A DNA stretch of 47,342 bases from an uncultured Dorea sp. (GTDB lineage: Bacteria; Bacillota; Clostridia; Lachnospirales; Lachnospiraceae). The DNA is taken from contig CAJURK010000022.1 of assembly GCA_910588745.1 (NCBI GenBank), forward strand, positions 1-47,342, read 5' to 3'. The position numbers and the translations under genes were made by a program. Below are positions 25,346-33,907 of the stretch, one piece after another. The notes below the pieces were generated by a model that saw only the letters and a list, made by a program, of their open reading frames with translations, ran no database searches and was not told the origin of the DNA. Numbering within the stretch: position 1 is the first letter of the stretch; every line of letters starts with the position of its first letter.

Positions 25346-25362
25346 AAAGAAGGAGAGAGAAT

Positions 25363-27516
25363 ATGTCGGTGAAAATTGCGCTTGTGGGAAATCCGAACAG
25401 CGGAAAAACAACATTATTTAACGCATTGACGGGATCAAATCAGTTTGTAGGAAATTGGCCGGGGGTTACCGTTGAGAAAAAGGAAGGAAAACTAAAGGGA
25501 TACAGGGATGCGGCTATTATAGATCTGCCAGGAATATATTCCCTGTCCCCCTATACGTTAGAAGAAGTGGTAGCAAGGAACTATCTTATCGGCGAGAGGC
25601 CAGACGCGATTATCAATATTGTAGACGGCACTAATATCGAACGGAATCTTTATCTATCTACCCAGATTATGGAACTTGGCATTCCTGTGATCGTGGCGGT
25701 GAATATGGCTGACCTTCTGGAGAAAAACGGGGATCAGATACATACCGGCAAACTGGCCGAGAAACTTGGATGCGAGGTGGTAACCATTTCTGCCCTAAAA
25801 GGAAATGGGATTAAAGAGGCGGCGGCAAGAGCCGTGCAGCTTGCGGGAGCAAAACATACAGCAGAGATCAGGCATGAATTCTGTAGGAAGGCTGAGGAAA
25901 TTATTTCGGCGGTGGAAAATAAACTGGACGGAAAGGTTCCGGAAGAGCAGAAACGTTTCTTTGCAATTAAGTTGTTGGAGAAGGATGATAAAATTGCGTC
26001 CCGGATGTCGGAACTTCCTGATGTGACTGCTGAGATTCAGGAAATGGAAGAGGCGTTTGAAGACGATACGGAAAGCGTTATTACAAATGAACGCTATGTA
26101 TATATTTCTTCTGTGGTTGGGGAATGCGTGTCCAAAAACCGGAAAGAAGAAATGACGGCTTCGGATAAAATTGACCGTGTTGTTACGAACCGGTGGCTGG
26201 CGCTGCCGATTTTTGCGGCGATTATGTGGCTGGTATATTATGTGTCCGTAACGACTGTAGGCGCGTTTGCTACGGACTGGACCAACGACGTATTATTCGG
26301 TGAAATCATCCCGCCCGGGATTGAAAGTGTGCTGGCGGCAATGAAATGTGCCGGCTGGCTGCAGGGATTGATTCTTGACGGTATTGTAGCGGGCGTGGGA
26401 GCGGTTCTCGGTTTTGTACCTCAGATGCTTGTGCTGTTCGTTTTCCTTGCATTCTTAGAATCCTGCGGATATATGGCCCGGGTGGCGTTTATTATGGACA
26501 GGATATTCCGTAAATTCGGCCTGTCCGGCAAATCGTTTATCCCGATGCTGATTGGAAGCGGCTGTGGAGTTCCCGGAATTATGGCGTCTAGGACGATTGA
26601 GAATGACAGAGATCGGAAGATGACGATTATGACCACCACTTTTGTACCTTGCGGGGCTAAGCTTCCGATTATTGCACTGATTGCGGGGGCGCTATTTGAC
26701 GGGGCGTCCTGGGTGGCGCCGAGCGCATATTTTGTGGGAATTGCAGCGATTATCTGCTCTGGTATTATCCTGAAGAAGACAAGGATGTTTGCAGGCGATC
26801 CGGCGCCGTTTGTTATGGAGCTTCCCGCATATCATATGCCGACGGCCGGAAATATTTTAAGGAGTATGTGGGAGAGAGGCTGGTCCTTTATTAAGAAAGC
26901 CGGAACCATTATTTTGCTGTCTACGGTCGTTTTGTGGTTCCTGATGAATTTTGGATGGATGAACGGTTCTTTTTGCATGCTGGAAGCGGAAGAATTGAAT
27001 TACAGCATTCTGGCTAGTCTGGGAAGCGTGATTGCTCCGGTTTTTGCTCCGCTGGGATGGGGCGACTGGAAGATGGCGGTGGCGGCAGTAACCGGGTTGA
27101 TTGCAAAGGAGAATGTGGTAGGGACTTTCGGGATTTTGTTCGGCTTTGCGGAAGTTGCTGAGGAAGGCAATGAAATATGGGGGCGGCTTGCAGGGAGTAT
27201 GACGGCGGCGGCCGGATATTCGTTCCTGGTATTTAATCTGTTATGCGCGCCTTGTTTTGCAGCTATGGGAGCGATTAAGAGAGAGATGAACAATGGCAGA
27301 TGGTTTGCATTCGCGATTGGCTATCAGTGTCTGCTTGCCTATGTAGTATCGCTGGTGGTTTATCAGATTGGAACCGCGTTGACGGGCGGAGGATTTGGAA
27401 TCGGCACAGTTGCGGCTCTGCTCCTCCTTGTGGGATTTATTTACCTGATGTTCAGGCCCTACAGGGAAAGCAAGTCCTTGAATATGAATGTCCGAGGCGT
27501 GGCAGGGGCAAAATGA
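25363..27516 (+). CDS. feoB: Ferrous iron transporter FeoB
   Basis: A 717-residue Fe(II) transporter with an N-terminal G domain (G1 GNPNSGKTT, switch region NWPGVTVEKKEG, G3 DLPGIYSL, G4 NMAD). A helical GDI-like region (about 170-250) and a polytopic membrane part follow. The two Gate signatures are present: GSGCGVPGIMASRT and FVPCGAKLPIIALI. It acts in the inner membrane to import Fe(II), the main iron form under anoxia. The length is typical. AAGGAGAG lies ahead of the ATG. Confidence 0.95.
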   Translation: MSVKIALVGNPNSGKTTLFNALTGSNQFVGNWPGVTVEKKEGKLKGYRDAAIIDLPGIYSLSPYTLEEVVARNYLIGERPDAIINIVDGTNIERNLYLSTQIMELGIPVIVAVNMADLLEKNGDQIHTGKLAEKLGCEVVTISALKGNGIKEAAARAVQLAGAKHTAEIRHEFCRKAEEIISAVENKLDGKVPEEQKRFFAIKLLEKDDKIASRMSELPDVTAEIQEMEEAFEDDTESVITNERYVYISSVVGECVSKNRKEEMTASDKIDRVVTNRWLALPIFAAIMWLVYYVSVTTVGAFATDWTNDVLFGEIIPPGIESVLAAMKCAGWLQGLILDGIVAGVGAVLGFVPQMLVLFVFLAFLESCGYMARVAFIMDRIFRKFGLSGKSFIPMLIGSGCGVPGIMASRTIENDRDRKMTIMTTTFVPCGAKLPIIALIAGALFDGASWVAPSAYFVGIAAIICSGIILKKTRMFAGDPAPFVMELPAYHMPTAGNILRSMWERGWSFIKKAGTIILLSTVVLWFLMNFGWMNGSFCMLEAEELNYSILASLGSVIAPVFAPLGWGDWKMAVAAVTGLIAKENVVGTFGILFGFAEVAEEGNEIWGRLAGSMTAAAGYSFLVFNLLCAPCFAAMGAIKREMNNGRWFAFAIGYQCLLAYVVSLVVYQIGTALTGGGFGIGTVAALLLLVGFIYLMFRPYRESKSLNMNVRGVAGAK

Positions 27517-27531
27517 GCATTATGATACGGG

Positions 27532-27564
27532 TGCCGGCGGCAGAGATCAGAAACGCCGCCGGCA
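27532..27564 (+). terminator. Hairpin after feoB
   Basis: A perfect 9-bp GC-rich stem (TGCCGGCGG with CCGCCGGCA) and a 15-base loop lie 16 bases after the feoB stop. Only a weak T-run follows. It may reduce read-through into the small Cys-rich gene. Confidence 0.45.
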
Positions 27565-27607
27565 TTCATTCTGTGTATAATTATGAAAAGCAAATTGGAG
27601 GATAATT

Positions 27608-27802
27608 ATGGGAACATTCGTCGTGCTTAGCGTTGTGCTTGTTTTGATATTTTTTGCAGCGAGAAGCGTTATACGCGATAAGAAATCCGGAAGATGCAGC
27701 GGCGGCTGCGCAGGCTGCAAAGGAGGCTGTATGTGCGGTCTGACGGATGAAAATGCCAAATGCAGTATTGGGGCGGATAAACAGAAAAAAACAGATGAAT
27801 AA
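27608..27802 (+). CDS. FeoB-associated Cys-rich membrane protein
   Basis: A 64-residue protein with one N-terminal membrane helix (GTFVVLSVVLVLIFFAARSV) and a cysteine-rich stretch CSGGCAGCKGGCMC on the likely cytosolic side. This family is regularly found after feoB in Firmicutes. The cysteines could bind iron or pass it on, but no role has been proven. GGAGG lies ahead of the ATG. It is the last gene of the feo operon. Confidence 0.85.
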   Translation: MGTFVVLSVVLVLIFFAARSVIRDKKSGRCSGGCAGCKGGCMCGLTDENAKCSIGADKQKKTDE

Positions 27803-27820
27803 AAGAAGGATGGGGCGTTG

Positions 27821-27893
27821 CGCGGGGAACAAAAGCAGCGCATGCAAACGTTTCAGAACGAAAGGTTTAGAAAGCGTGCGATTGCTCCCCGCG
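27821..27893. terminator. Long hairpin between the feo and chr operons
   Basis: CGCGGGGA (27821-27828) pairs perfectly with TCCCCGCG (27886-27893), with partly paired inner arms (GCATGC with GCGTGC). It sits between convergent operons. There is no clear T-run in either direction, so its role as a terminator is uncertain. Confidence 0.45.
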
Positions 27894-27909
27894 TGAAAAA
27901 GAGATTGAC

Positions 27910-28467
27910 TTACAGTTTTAAAATAATTCCTATGAAAGCGCCGATTAAGATCCAGACCAGCGGGTGGAGTTTTTTGCAGTACTTGATCTGCATACACCCG
28001 AAGGCCGCCGCACAGATGAAGGCGCCAAGATAGTCAATGGCAGTTATTCCGTTTCCGTTAACGACAGTCAGGGAAATTTTAACCAATTCCCACACGGCAT
28101 AGCCGATCAAAGCGGCTACTGCGGGTCGGATACCGTAGAAAGCTGCCTGTACCGTCTTGTTTTCATTGAAATCGGCAAGGAATTTGGCTATTACCATAAT
28201 GATAAACAGGGCTGGGGCGGCGAGAGACAGGGTGGCGACGACGGCTCCCGGGATTCCGGCGGCGTTGTAGCCTGCATAAGTCGCCATATTGATTCCTACC
28301 GGGCCTGGAGTACTCTGGCTGATGGCAATCATATTGGTAAGCTCTGCTTTCGTGTACCAGTCGTATTTGGCGGTTAGATCCATCAGGAAGGGTAGGGTGG
28401 CCATGCCTCCGCCGATGGCAAAGAGTCCGATTTTGAAAAATTCATATATAAGCTGGAAATAAATCAT
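27910..28467 (-). CDS. ChrA-family chromate transporter, second half-size subunit
   Basis: A 185-residue membrane protein of the short-chain CHR family: FFKIGLFAIGGGMATLPFL, ISQSTPGPVGINMATYAGY, then several hydrophobic helices. It carries one CHR domain, so two such chains are thought to form a transporter equal to full-length ChrA. A longer open frame upstream (to 28848) is out of the family; GGGAGG fixes ATG 28467. The ATG overlaps the previous chrA stop by 4 bases (ATGA). Chromate export is proven for some members, but in gut anaerobes the natural substrate is unclear. Confidence 0.85.
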   Translation of the reverse strand: MIYFQLIYEFFKIGLFAIGGGMATLPFLMDLTAKYDWYTKAELTNMIAISQSTPGPVGINMATYAGYNAAGIPGAVVATLSLAAPALFIIMVIAKFLADFNENKTVQAAFYGIRPAVAALIGYAVWELVKISLTVVNGNGITAIDYLGAFICAAAFGCMQIKYCKKLHPLVWILIGAFIGIILKL

Positions 28468-29033
28468 GTTCTCTTTTCCTCCCATCTTTTCGCAATGATT
28501 CCAGCCAGGGCGGATGCGGCTACCACCAGGGCCAAGGGTACGGGGGTAAAGCTTGCGAGCAGGAATCCTGCAAGAAACAGGAATATCCCCAGCTTGTCTT
28601 TTACGCCTTTCTGAGTCATAGTAACTACCGTCTGGAGCATCATCGCGCAGACCATGATTCGGATTCCGGCCAGCGCGTGCTGGACGTATGGAAGACTGAT
28701 GAAATTCTTTAGAATCGAAGCAATCAGGCAAATGATAATCAGGGAAGGCGAGACCATACCGAGGGTTGCGATGACGCCTCCCAGGATGCCTGCCTCCTGA
28801 AAACCAACAAAGGTTGCCGTATTGACGGCGATAATACCTGGCGTACACTGTCCGATCGCGTACATATCAAGGATTTCTTCTTCAGTAACCCATTTCTTGG
28901 ATTCCACCAGCTCGCGCTTTAGCATCGGCAGCATCGCGAGTCCGCCGCCGAAAGTGAGCGCGCCGATTTTAAAGAAACTAACGTAAAGTTCAGATAAGAT
29001 TTTCCCAGAGGGTTTTGCACGGTGTTCCTTCAT
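28464..29033 (-). CDS. ChrA-family chromate transporter, first half-size subunit
   Basis: A 189-residue single CHR domain protein: FFKIGALTFGGGLAMLPML, YAIGQCTPGIIAVNTATFVG, with about five or six helices. It pairs with the next gene (4-base overlap), the usual arrangement of split ChrA proteins, which insert in opposite orientation. AAAGGGA lies upstream of the ATG. It follows the DUF4364 gene by 60 bases on the same strand. Confidence 0.85.
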   Translation of the reverse strand: MKEHRAKPSGKILSELYVSFFKIGALTFGGGLAMLPMLKRELVESKKWVTEEEILDMYAIGQCTPGIIAVNTATFVGFQEAGILGGVIATLGMVSPSLIIICLIASILKNFISLPYVQHALAGIRIMVCAMMLQTVVTMTQKGVKDKLGIFLFLAGFLLASFTPVPLALVVAASALAGIIAKRWEEKRT

Positions 29034-29093
29034 GATGCATAAGTCCCTTTCTTACATTTTTCTTTTTCATAACATATATCTGCAGTTCGTTTT

Positions 29094-29606
29094 TTAAAGA
29101 AGCGACGCCATAATCTGCGCGTAGATTTCCTGATTTTTTTGATACCAGTTTTTGGAGATCGTTTTGGCTTCTTCTTCGGATGGAACCGTAATGGTAAGGT
29201 CGATCAGAGGAAGCGCGCCTTCTATTACCTGGCAGCGGACAGAATATTCCCTGTTGGTATTCCGATAGTAGTCAGATTTGACGGAAACTTCATTTTTTAG
29301 TTCAAATTGCTTTTCTTTTAGATAATCATTTACATCCTGCCGTATAGCCTGGGATATATTTTTCCGAAACAGTCCAATGGTGGAAGCACCGTCGTCGGTC
29401 AGGTTGTACAGGGTTCGGTTGCGGACGGGTTCTTCTCGTATGAAGCCCGCGTCGGCAAGTTCGGAGAGCGCCTGCTGGAGTTTAAAATATGTGGTATATT
29501 CTTTGTTCAGCATAAAATCCGAAATCTGTGAATTGGACAGGGGAAAATCTACCCGATCCAGCATATATAGGATAATCAGTTTATAGAGAGTGAGTAATTC
29601 TGCCAT
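29094..29606 (-). CDS. DUF4364 winged-helix protein
   Basis: A 170-residue protein of the DUF4364 family. The N-terminal 80 residues look like a winged-helix DNA-binding fold (LYKLIILYMLDRVDFPLSNS, ALSELADAGFIREE, YNLTDDGASTIG). A C-terminal part holds a conserved CQVIEGALPLIDLTITVP strand region. It is probably a regulator; the target is unknown. AAGGAG lies 8 bases before the ATG. It overlaps the radical SAM gene by 26 bases, so both are translated from one message. Confidence 0.8.
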   Translation of the reverse strand: MAELLTLYKLIILYMLDRVDFPLSNSQISDFMLNKEYTTYFKLQQALSELADAGFIREEPVRNRTLYNLTDDGASTIGLFRKNISQAIRQDVNDYLKEKQFELKNEVSVKSDYYRNTNREYSVRCQVIEGALPLIDLTITVPSEEEAKTISKNWYQKNQEIYAQIMASLL

Positions 29607-30627
29607 TGATATAACTCCTTCCCTGCCAGATATCCTGGCTTTTAAGATAAGATTGTATCCGGTTCAATACCATACGTTTGTCCGCGGTCCATTGCGGTTC
29701 CACTAAAAGATGCTTCGGGCCGTCCCCGGTGAACCGGTGGATGACGATATCCGGCCTCAGACTGCTGATGCATTTGCCAAGAAGCGTAAGATATTCGTCT
29801 AAGGTCATAACGGGAAATGGATGCCGCCGGTATAAATCAGCCAGGTCGGTTCCTTCCAATATATGAAGAAGCTGCAGTTTGACGCCTTGGATATCCAAGG
29901 CGTTTAAATACCGTATAGTGCCAAGGGACGCTTCGGTATCTTCGGAGGGCAGCCCCAATATGATATGGACAATGACGGGAATTCCGATGTTGTTAAGCTT
30001 CTTTACGGCCTGCTCAAATACCGGAAGCCGGTATCCTCTGCGGATAAAGTCGGCGGACTTCTGGTGGATCGTCTGCAGTCCAAGCTCGACCCAGACTGGT
30101 TTTTCTAAGGAAAGCTCCTGTAAAAGCGACAGGACTTCTTCCGGCAGGCAGTCCGGCCTGGTTGCAATGGATAGAATTTCGACGTCGGGATGACGAATCG
30201 CTTCGGTAAAGACTTTACGGAGCTTGGACAGCGGGCCATAAGTTCCGGTATAGGACTGGAAGTACGCAATATAGCCGCCGCCCTGATATTTCTTTGCAAG
30301 CAGGGCTTTTCCCGCTTCTAACTGGCTGGTAACGGACAGATTCCGGTCTCCGGCAAAATCGCCGGAACCGCTGGAACTGCAGAAAAGACAGCCTCCATAT
30401 CCCAGCGTCCCGTCTCGGTTAGGACAGGTAAATCCTCCGTCCAGCGCGATCTTATAGAGCTTTTTTCCGTAGGTTTCTTTCATATAACAGTCCAGGGAGT
30501 AGTAGCGTTTTTCGCCCCAGCGGGTCCTTGCCGGTATTTTTTCCACAGATACGGCCTCTTCTATGCTTTGTGCGGAACGGATGCCGGAGTCTGTGTCTTT
30601 GATATGATGTTGGTGTGCTTTCGCCAT
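29581..30627 (-). CDS. TIGR01212 family radical SAM protein (YhcC-like)
   Basis: A 348-residue radical SAM protein. The cluster motif is of the unusual Elp3-like spaced type: FTCPNRDGTLGYGGCLFCSS (Cys, then C-x2-C). Later blocks match TIGR01212/YhcC: GGYIAYFQSYTGTYGP, SIATRPDCLP, VELGLQTIHQKSADFIRRGY and HIILGLPSED. The substrate is unknown; Elp3-like relatives modify tRNA or other molecules. It begins one base after the malic enzyme stop and has no clear ribosome site, so coupling is likely. A start further downstream cannot be excluded. Confidence 0.85.
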   Translation of the reverse strand: MAKAHQHHIKDTDSGIRSAQSIEEAVSVEKIPARTRWGEKRYYSLDCYMKETYGKKLYKIALDGGFTCPNRDGTLGYGGCLFCSSSGSGDFAGDRNLSVTSQLEAGKALLAKKYQGGGYIAYFQSYTGTYGPLSKLRKVFTEAIRHPDVEILSIATRPDCLPEEVLSLLQELSLEKPVWVELGLQTIHQKSADFIRRGYRLPVFEQAVKKLNNIGIPVIVHIILGLPSEDTEASLGTIRYLNALDIQGVKLQLLHILEGTDLADLYRRHPFPVMTLDEYLTLLGKCISSLRPDIVIHRFTGDGPKHLLVEPQWTADKRMVLNRIQSYLKSQDIWQGRSYINGRITHSL

Positions 30628-30628
30628 A

Positions 30629-31777
30629 TCAAATATGTTCTTTGACAGCCTGGCTTACTACGTCCGCCACTCTGGGATCAAAGGGTTCCGGAAGGATATT
30701 GTCCTCATGCAGTTCGTCGTCCGGGACAAGACCCGCGATAGCGAATGCGGCCGCAAGCTTCATTTCTTCGGTAATCTGAGGCGCCCGTCCTTCCAGCGCT
30801 CCTTTAAAGATGCCGGGGAAAGCGACTACATTATTTACCTGATTCGGGAAATCGCTGCGTCCGGTTCCAATTACCTTTGCGCCTGCTTCCTTGGCAAGGT
30901 CGGGCATGATCTCCGGCACCGGATTGGCCAGGGCAAAGAGAATCGCGTCCGGATTCATGGAAGCCGCCATTTCCTTGGTTACGATACCGGGCGCGGAGAC
31001 GCCGATGAAGATATCAGCCCCTTTTAGGGCGTCTGCAAGGCTTCCCTGTTTTCCGGATAAATTAGTGATCTCAGCCATCTGCTTCTGCATCCAGTTTAGT
31101 CTCGGGGAGTCTTTGCTGATGATTCCCTTGGAATTGCACATGGTAATGTCTTTGAATCCATATTTTAATAGAAGTTTGGTAATGGCAACCCCCGCGGCTC
31201 CGGCTCCGCTCATAACGACTTTGGCGGTCTCCTTTTTCTTGCCGGTAACCTTTAAGGCGTTGATGATGCCCGCAAGGACTACGATAGCAGTGCCATGCTG
31301 GTCGTCGTGGAAGACGGGGATGTCCAAAAGTTCTTTTAACCGTTCTTCCACTTCAAAGCACCGGGGCGCGCTGATGTCTTCCAGATTAATGCCGCCGAAT
31401 GCCGGGGCAATATGGACCACGGTTCGGATGATTTCTTCCGTATCCTGGGTGTCAAGGCAGATGGGAACTGCGTTTACGCCGCCGAATTCCTTGAAGAGAA
31501 CAGACTTTCCTTCCATTACGGGCATCGCGGCGAGGGCGCCGATATTGCCGAGACCGAGGACTGCGCTGCCGTCGGATACTACGGCGATGGTGTTGGATTT
31601 GATGGTGTAAGCGTAAGCGGCCTCTTTGTCTCCGGCGATGGCTCTGCAGGGTTCCGCTACGCCGGGAGTGTAGGCGACGGCCAGGTCTTCTCTGGAATTT
31701 ACGTGGGATTTGGCAGTAGTTTCAATCTTGCCGTTCCATTCTTTGTGCATCTGCAATGCTTTTTCATTGATTGTCAT
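30629..31777 (-). CDS. NAD(P)-dependent malic enzyme
   Basis: A 382-residue short bacterial malic enzyme that decarboxylates malate to pyruvate. Visible blocks are LAVAYTPGVAEPCRAIA, the GSAVLGLGNIGALAAMPVMEGK catalytic core, HDDQHGTA, and the Rossmann motif MSGAGAAGVAI. Coenzyme preference cannot be read with confidence. GTG 31786 opens the frame, but AGGTG 6 bases before ATG 31777 suggests the ATG. Together with the fumarase and fumarate reductase genes at the left end it links malate, pyruvate and succinate. It heads the operon with the radical SAM and DUF4364 genes. Confidence 0.9.
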   Translation of the reverse strand: MTINEKALQMHKEWNGKIETTAKSHVNSREDLAVAYTPGVAEPCRAIAGDKEAAYAYTIKSNTIAVVSDGSAVLGLGNIGALAAMPVMEGKSVLFKEFGGVNAVPICLDTQDTEEIIRTVVHIAPAFGGINLEDISAPRCFEVEERLKELLDIPVFHDDQHGTAIVVLAGIINALKVTGKKKETAKVVMSGAGAAGVAITKLLLKYGFKDITMCNSKGIISKDSPRLNWMQKQMAEITNLSGKQGSLADALKGADIFIGVSAPGIVTKEMAASMNPDAILFALANPVPEIMPDLAKEAGAKVIGTGRSDFPNQVNNVVAFPGIFKGALEGRAPQITEEMKLAAAFAIAGLVPDDELHEDNILPEPFDPRVADVVSQAVKEHI

Positions 31778-31870
31778 ATGATTCACCTGTTCCTTATAAA
31801 ATATTCGTTTGATGCGCCCGCCGTAAAAGAAGCGTGGGAAGGCGCTTATGGCATTTGTTTTGTAACGATT

Positions 31871-31899
31871 ATCATATCATTCTTAAGGGATTAAGTCAA
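31871..31899 (-). promoter_or_regulatory. Promoter of the malic enzyme operon
   Basis: On the minus strand TTGACT (31894-31899) and TATGAT (31871-31876) are spaced by 17 bases, about 95 bases upstream of the ATG. Confidence 0.7.
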
Positions 31900-32057
31900 T
31901 GTTGCGGCCTATATGCTGCATAGTCCGTAAGAAAGTGATTCAGGAGCGAGGAAATCTCATTCGCGAAGCAAATTATAGATGAATTTGCGAAGGCTGCTGC
32001 GAGCGGAGCGAACAGTAACGATCTTATGCGGGCAGCGATACCCGCAAGAAAAAAGGA
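31900..32057. other. Divergent intergenic region with three small hairpins
   Basis: Between the malic enzyme and rho promoters lie three dyads. TTGCGG...CCGTAA surrounds 31902-31930. GCAAATT/AATTTGC lies near 31970-31992. GCGGG/CCCGC lies near 32030-32046, followed by AAGAAAAAA. No ORF here is convincing. The dyads could be leader structures or remnants of a repeat. Confidence 0.4.
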
Positions 32058-32085
32058 TTGCAAAAAAATGGAAATCATGTATAAT
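32058..32085 (+). promoter_or_regulatory. Promoter of rho
   Basis: TTGCAA (32058-32063) and a perfect TATAAT (32080-32085) with 16-base spacing. The transcript would have an untranslated leader of about 80 bases. Confidence 0.65.
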
Positions 32086-32174
32086 GGTTATATATTTCAA
32101 AAAGTCAGTTCCGGCTGCTATTCCCAATGTGACAGATGATATGGCGAATTGAAGAAAAGAAAGGAATTATTTTA

Positions 32175-33500
32175 ATGATGAGAGAAAAGTATGAGTCTCT
32201 GCCGTTAGCTACGTTAAAAGAGCTGGCTAAGGCAAGGGATATTTCTGGTATTTCAGGAATGAAGAAAGCCGAGCTTATAGAACGTATGCTGGAAGAAGAT
32301 ATCCGCGATAAGGAGCGTTCGGCGAATACCGGGGATAAAGAGAAGCAGGAAATTCATGATATTGACAAGCTTGACAGCGGTGTTACGGCGAACGGAATTC
32401 TAGAGGTGATGTCCGACGGATTCGGTTTTATCCGCTGCGAGAATTATCTTCCGGGGGAGAATGATATCTACGTATCTCCGTCCCAAATTCGCAGATTTAA
32501 CTTAAAGACCGGGGATATTCTGGAAGGGAATACCCGAATCAAGACCCAGCAGGAGAAGTTTTCCGCGCTGCTCTATCTGACCAAGGTGAACGGCATCCAT
32601 CCAGGGATTGCAAGCAAACGGCCGAATTTTGAAGATCTGATACCGATTTTTCCCAATGAGAGGCTTTCGCTAGAATGTGGGAAGACAAGCACTGCTATGC
32701 GGATCATGGATTTGATGTCGCCGATCGGAAAAGGGCAGAGAGGCATGATCGTGTCTCCCCCGAAGGCCGGCAAGACCACGCTGTTAAAGCAGGTGGCGCT
32801 GTCCGTAAGGCGGAATAATCCGGAGATTCATCTGCTGATTCTTCTGATTGACGAACGTCCCGAGGAGGTTACGGATATCAAAGAAGCGATTGAAGGGAAG
32901 AATGTAGAAGTGATCTATTCCACCTTTGACGAGCTGCCGGAACACCACAAGCGGGTATCCGAAATGGTGATTGAGCGGGCAAAGAGGCTGGTGGAACACG
33001 GCAAAGACGTTATGATCTTGCTGGATAGTATCACAAGGCTTGCGAGGGCTTATAACTTGACGGTACCGCCTTCCGGAAGAACATTGTCCGGCGGCCTTGA
33101 CCCGGCGGCCCTGCATATGCCAAAGAGGTTTTTCGGGGCGGCAAGAAATATGCGCGGGGGAGGCAGCCTGACGATCCTTGCTACCGCGCTGGTGGATACG
33201 GGAAGCAGGATGGACGACGTGGTTTACGAGGAATTTAAGGGAACAGGCAACATGGAGCTTGTACTAGACAGAAGGCTTTCCGAAAAGCGGATGTTCCCGG
33301 CCATTGATCTGCCGAAATCCGGAACCAGAAGAGAGGATCTTCTGCTTACGAAAGAAGAGCAGGAAGCGGTGGACTCTATGAGGCGCGCGCTGAACGGACT
33401 TCGGGCGGAGGAAGCGGTAGAGAATATCCTGAATATGTTCTCCCGGACAAAAAATAATGAAGAGCTGATCCAAATGGTAAAAAAGACAAAATTTATCTAG
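32175..33500 (+). CDS. rho: Transcription termination factor Rho
   Basis: A 441-residue RNA helicase that ends transcription. It has an N-terminal Rho_N helical domain (LATLKELAKARDISGISG), a cold-shock-type RNA-binding domain (EVMSDGFGFIRCENYLPGEN, YVSPSQIRRFNL), and a RecA-like ATPase with Walker A SPPKAGKTT, the Walker B region LLILLIDERPEEVTD, and the Q/R-loop region PPSGRTLSGGLDP. The frame is open from 32136, but AAGGA at 32161-32165 fits ATG 32175. It heads the cluster with rpmE, yqhQ, prmC and prfA. Many predicted hairpins in this window lack T-runs, which would suit Rho-dependent ends. Confidence 0.95.
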   Translation: MMREKYESLPLATLKELAKARDISGISGMKKAELIERMLEEDIRDKERSANTGDKEKQEIHDIDKLDSGVTANGILEVMSDGFGFIRCENYLPGENDIYVSPSQIRRFNLKTGDILEGNTRIKTQQEKFSALLYLTKVNGIHPGIASKRPNFEDLIPIFPNERLSLECGKTSTAMRIMDLMSPIGKGQRGMIVSPPKAGKTTLLKQVALSVRRNNPEIHLLILLIDERPEEVTDIKEAIEGKNVEVIYSTFDELPEHHKRVSEMVIERAKRLVEHGKDVMILLDSITRLARAYNLTVPPSGRTLSGGLDPAALHMPKRFFGAARNMRGGGSLTILATALVDTGSRMDDVVYEEFKGTGNMELVLDRRLSEKRMFPAIDLPKSGTRREDLLLTKEEQEAVDSMRRALNGLRAEEAVENILNMFSRTKNNEELIQMVKKTKFI

Positions 33501-33599
33501 ACACAGGCAGGATTTTATGATACACTTAAAAAGCTGTTTATGAAACGAAATTTAAAAAGCGCACAGCGCGGCGATAATAATAAAGAAGAGGTGAATGAA

Positions 33600-33803
33600 A
33601 TGAAAGAAGGAATACATCCAGCATATCATCAGGCAACTGTAACATGCAACTGTGGCAATACATTTGTGACAGGTTCCACAAACAAAGATATCCACGTGGA
33701 AATCTGCTCCAAGTGCCATCCGTTCTACACTGGACAGCAGAAGGCGGCACAGGCTCGCGGCCGTGTAGATAAGTTTAACAAGAAATACGGACTGGATAAA
33801 TAA
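33600..33803 (+). CDS. rpmE: 50S ribosomal protein L31 (zinc-binding type)
   Basis: A 67-residue ribosomal protein: MKEGIHPAYHQATVTCNCGN, then VEICSKCHPFYTG and VDKFNKKYGL. The Cys-x-Cys and Cys-x2-Cys pairs mark the zinc-containing form. AAGAGGTG precedes the ATG; the open frame upstream to 33540 is not coding. It lies about 100 bases after rho, as in other Firmicutes. Confidence 0.95.
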   Translation: MKEGIHPAYHQATVTCNCGNTFVTGSTNKDIHVEICSKCHPFYTGQQKAAQARGRVDKFNKKYGLDK

Positions 33804-33815
33804 ATAGCAGGTGCA

Positions 33816-33850
33816 GGGTTGAGGTTTTTGAAATCTCAACCCTTTCTGTT
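33816..33850 (+). terminator. Intrinsic terminator after rpmE
   Basis: A 12-bp stem (GGGTTGAGGTTT with AAATCTCAACCC, one G-T pair, TTG loop) is followed by TTTCTGTT. Confidence 0.75.
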
Positions 33851-33907
33851 ACCAAGCGTGCGGAAAAAGCGTCCGGCGGACGTTTCTTAGTATTGGAGTA
33901 AAAGAAT

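Noticed and set aside
28468..28848. Upstream extension of the second chrA gene
   Set aside because: It lies antiparallel to nothing but inside the first chrA gene in another frame, and a clear ribosome site and family N-terminus place the start at 28467.
29581..30627. Radical SAM gene as the missing partner of the MEMO-AMMECR1 protein
   Set aside because: Its spaced cysteine motif and other blocks are those of TIGR01212/YhcC and not of the AmmeMemoRadiSam radical SAM enzyme, and it is about 11 kb away in another operon.
31896..32078. 60-codon minus-strand ORF upstream of the malic enzyme promoter
   Set aside because: It covers the -35 box and the hairpin region, lacks a ribosome site and resembles no known protein.
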